Of a stretch of DNA of 52,732 nucleotides, positions 52,200-52,732 are shown piece by piece; positions within the stretch are counted from its first letter, which is position 1; every line of letters starts with the position of its first letter. This DNA comes from Pantoea sp. Ap-967 (GTDB lineage: Bacteria > Pseudomonadota > Gammaproteobacteria > Pseudomonadales > Pseudomonadaceae), in assembly GCF_011752565.1 (NCBI RefSeq), contig NZ_VWXK01000040.1:1-52732 (forward strand). The letters are read 5' to 3'. The notes beneath the pieces were generated by a model. It was not told the DNA's origin. It saw nothing but the letters and a program-made list of their open reading frames with translations, and ran no database searches. A program made the translations under genes and the position numbers.

Positions 52200-52496
52200 T
52201 TAATACTGTCGACTGACGGCTTTAGCTTCGAGCATCCAGGCGGTGCCCATTCGTTTGAGGATCAATGAGGCTGTGAGACGATAGTAATAGCAGCTAGCAT
52301 GCGAATGGCTTTTTAGGTACTCGGTGAAAAACCAGCGTACATGCTTATGCCGCCAGGTCCAGGGGGTGTCTTGTTGCCATCGCTGTTGGATGGCCACTTG
52401 CATGCATCGGGCTTGCCGTAGGTGGCGTTGCTGAGTGGCCTTCGAGCCATTCAGTACGCCACTCAGGAACAGTGCCATGTCGAAAGGCCTGGTCAC
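52200..52496 (-). CDS. Small protein following a tyrosine recombinase, unknown function
   Basis: A 98-residue basic protein starting at GTG 52496 with GGAGG at ideal distance. It overlaps the recombinase stop by GTGA, so it is certainly translated downstream of that gene. Its sequence (GSKATQQRHLRQARCMQVAI, then PWTWRHKHVRWFFTEYLKSH) resembles the N-terminal DNA-binding helices of tyrosine integrases. It may therefore be a separate accessory factor for recombination, but this is a weak impression. It faces the BREX operon convergently with 75 bases between stops. Confidence 0.7.
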   Translation of the reverse strand: MTRPFDMALFLSGVLNGSKATQQRHLRQARCMQVAIQQRWQQDTPWTWRHKHVRWFFTEYLKSHSHASCYYYRLTASLILKRMGTAWMLEAKAVSRQY

Positions 52497-52732
52497 GTTC
52501 GACCTCCAATGTAGGTTGTGATCACATTGATCCGGTTATGTCCGAGCTCAAGGCTGATCTGCTGGCGCGCCTGTTGATCAAGGTCGCGGTCAATGCGATA
52601 GCAATGTAAGCGCTCCATGAACCCCACATTTAAAGCGCTTACCTGATCCCCGATGCTGTGCTCCCGATTTCTTTCTGGAGTCTGCCGACGATGATGCGCC
52701 CCGACGCCAAAGTCGAAAAAGTCTATCTCTAC
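52493..52732 (-). CDS. Tyrosine recombinase (integrase), C-terminal fragment cut by the window edge
   Basis: The last 79 codons of a gene that enters from the right edge on the minus strand. The end reads LDQQARQQISLELGHNRINV-ITTYIGGRT. LGHNR is the conserved His-containing box of tyrosine recombinases, and the Tyr in TTYIGG is in the place of the catalytic nucleophile. The Arg-x-x-His box upstream is not in the window. It is probably the integrase of the island carrying the BREX genes, or of a neighbouring one. Confidence 0.72.
   Translation of the reverse strand, partial: VEIDFFDFGVGAHHRRQTPERNREHSIGDQVSALNVGFMERLHCYRIDRDLDQQARQQISLELGHNRINVITTYIGGRT

Noticed and set aside
1..52732. CRISPR arrays, tRNA and rRNA genes
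   Set aside because: No regularly spaced direct repeats were seen, and no tRNA cloverleaf or rRNA sequence was recognised. REP elements are palindromic and irregularly spaced.

Overview
The window looks like a chromosomal segment of a GC-rich Pseudomonas of the P. putida group. The reasons are the many copies of the 'GTAGGAGCGGGCTTGCCCGC' type REP palindrome between genes, a P. putida-style glucarate gene set, and an NAD-dependent formate dehydrogenase very close to the well-known Pseudomonas sp. 101 enzyme. No genome-wide comparison was possible, so the species is an inference.

Layout. (1) 1-126: the right end of an IS3-family element. (2) 150-8365: an iron-uptake block. An OmpR-type two-component system is divergent from a coupled operon of TonB-dependent receptor, PiuC-type Fe(II)/2OG hydroxylase and FecBCD-type ABC transporter, with a Fur-box-like site in front. 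(3) 8576-15775: a hexarate block with a FadR-type regulator and its probable operators, an MFS carrier, glucarate dehydratase GudD, a LysR regulator, a 2-hydroxyacid dehydrogenase and a second GudP-like carrier. (4) 16404-20996: a LysR regulator, an HPP-family membrane protein coupled to NAD-formate dehydrogenase, and a GABA permease. (5) 21204-27794: two tandem paralogous lipoproteins, a second siderophore receptor with an STN signalling domain, and two unrecognised membrane proteins.

(6) 28032-52124 is a defence island with lower GC and much tighter gene packing. It opens with a WYL-domain regulator of the BrxR/CapW type. Two small genes follow, then a minus-strand pair of dynamin-like GTPases, one of them fused to a DUF726-like alpha/beta hydrolase. 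A plus-strand type 1 BREX operon comes next: HTH gene, brxA, brxB, brxC, pglX, a GmrSD/BrxU-like DUF262-DUF1524 gene, pglZ and brxL. (7) 52200-52732: a small gene and the C-terminal end of a tyrosine recombinase, probably the mobility module of the island.

The most unusual observation is that pglX is cut in two at the junction between its methyltransferase domain and its target-recognition half. Two genes sit in the gap: an ABC/SMC-type ATPase and a small PD-(D/E)XK nuclease-like protein. All four reading frames are joined by 4-8 base stop/start overlaps. The two halves add up to about 1,200 residues, the usual length of whole PglX, so this looks like an evolved split with a nested two-gene module and not a broken gene. 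A second candidate system is the hydrolase-GTPase fusion with its partner GTPase. A shared bipartite motif lies in front of both the WYL regulator and the BREX operon, which suggests that one regulator controls the whole island.
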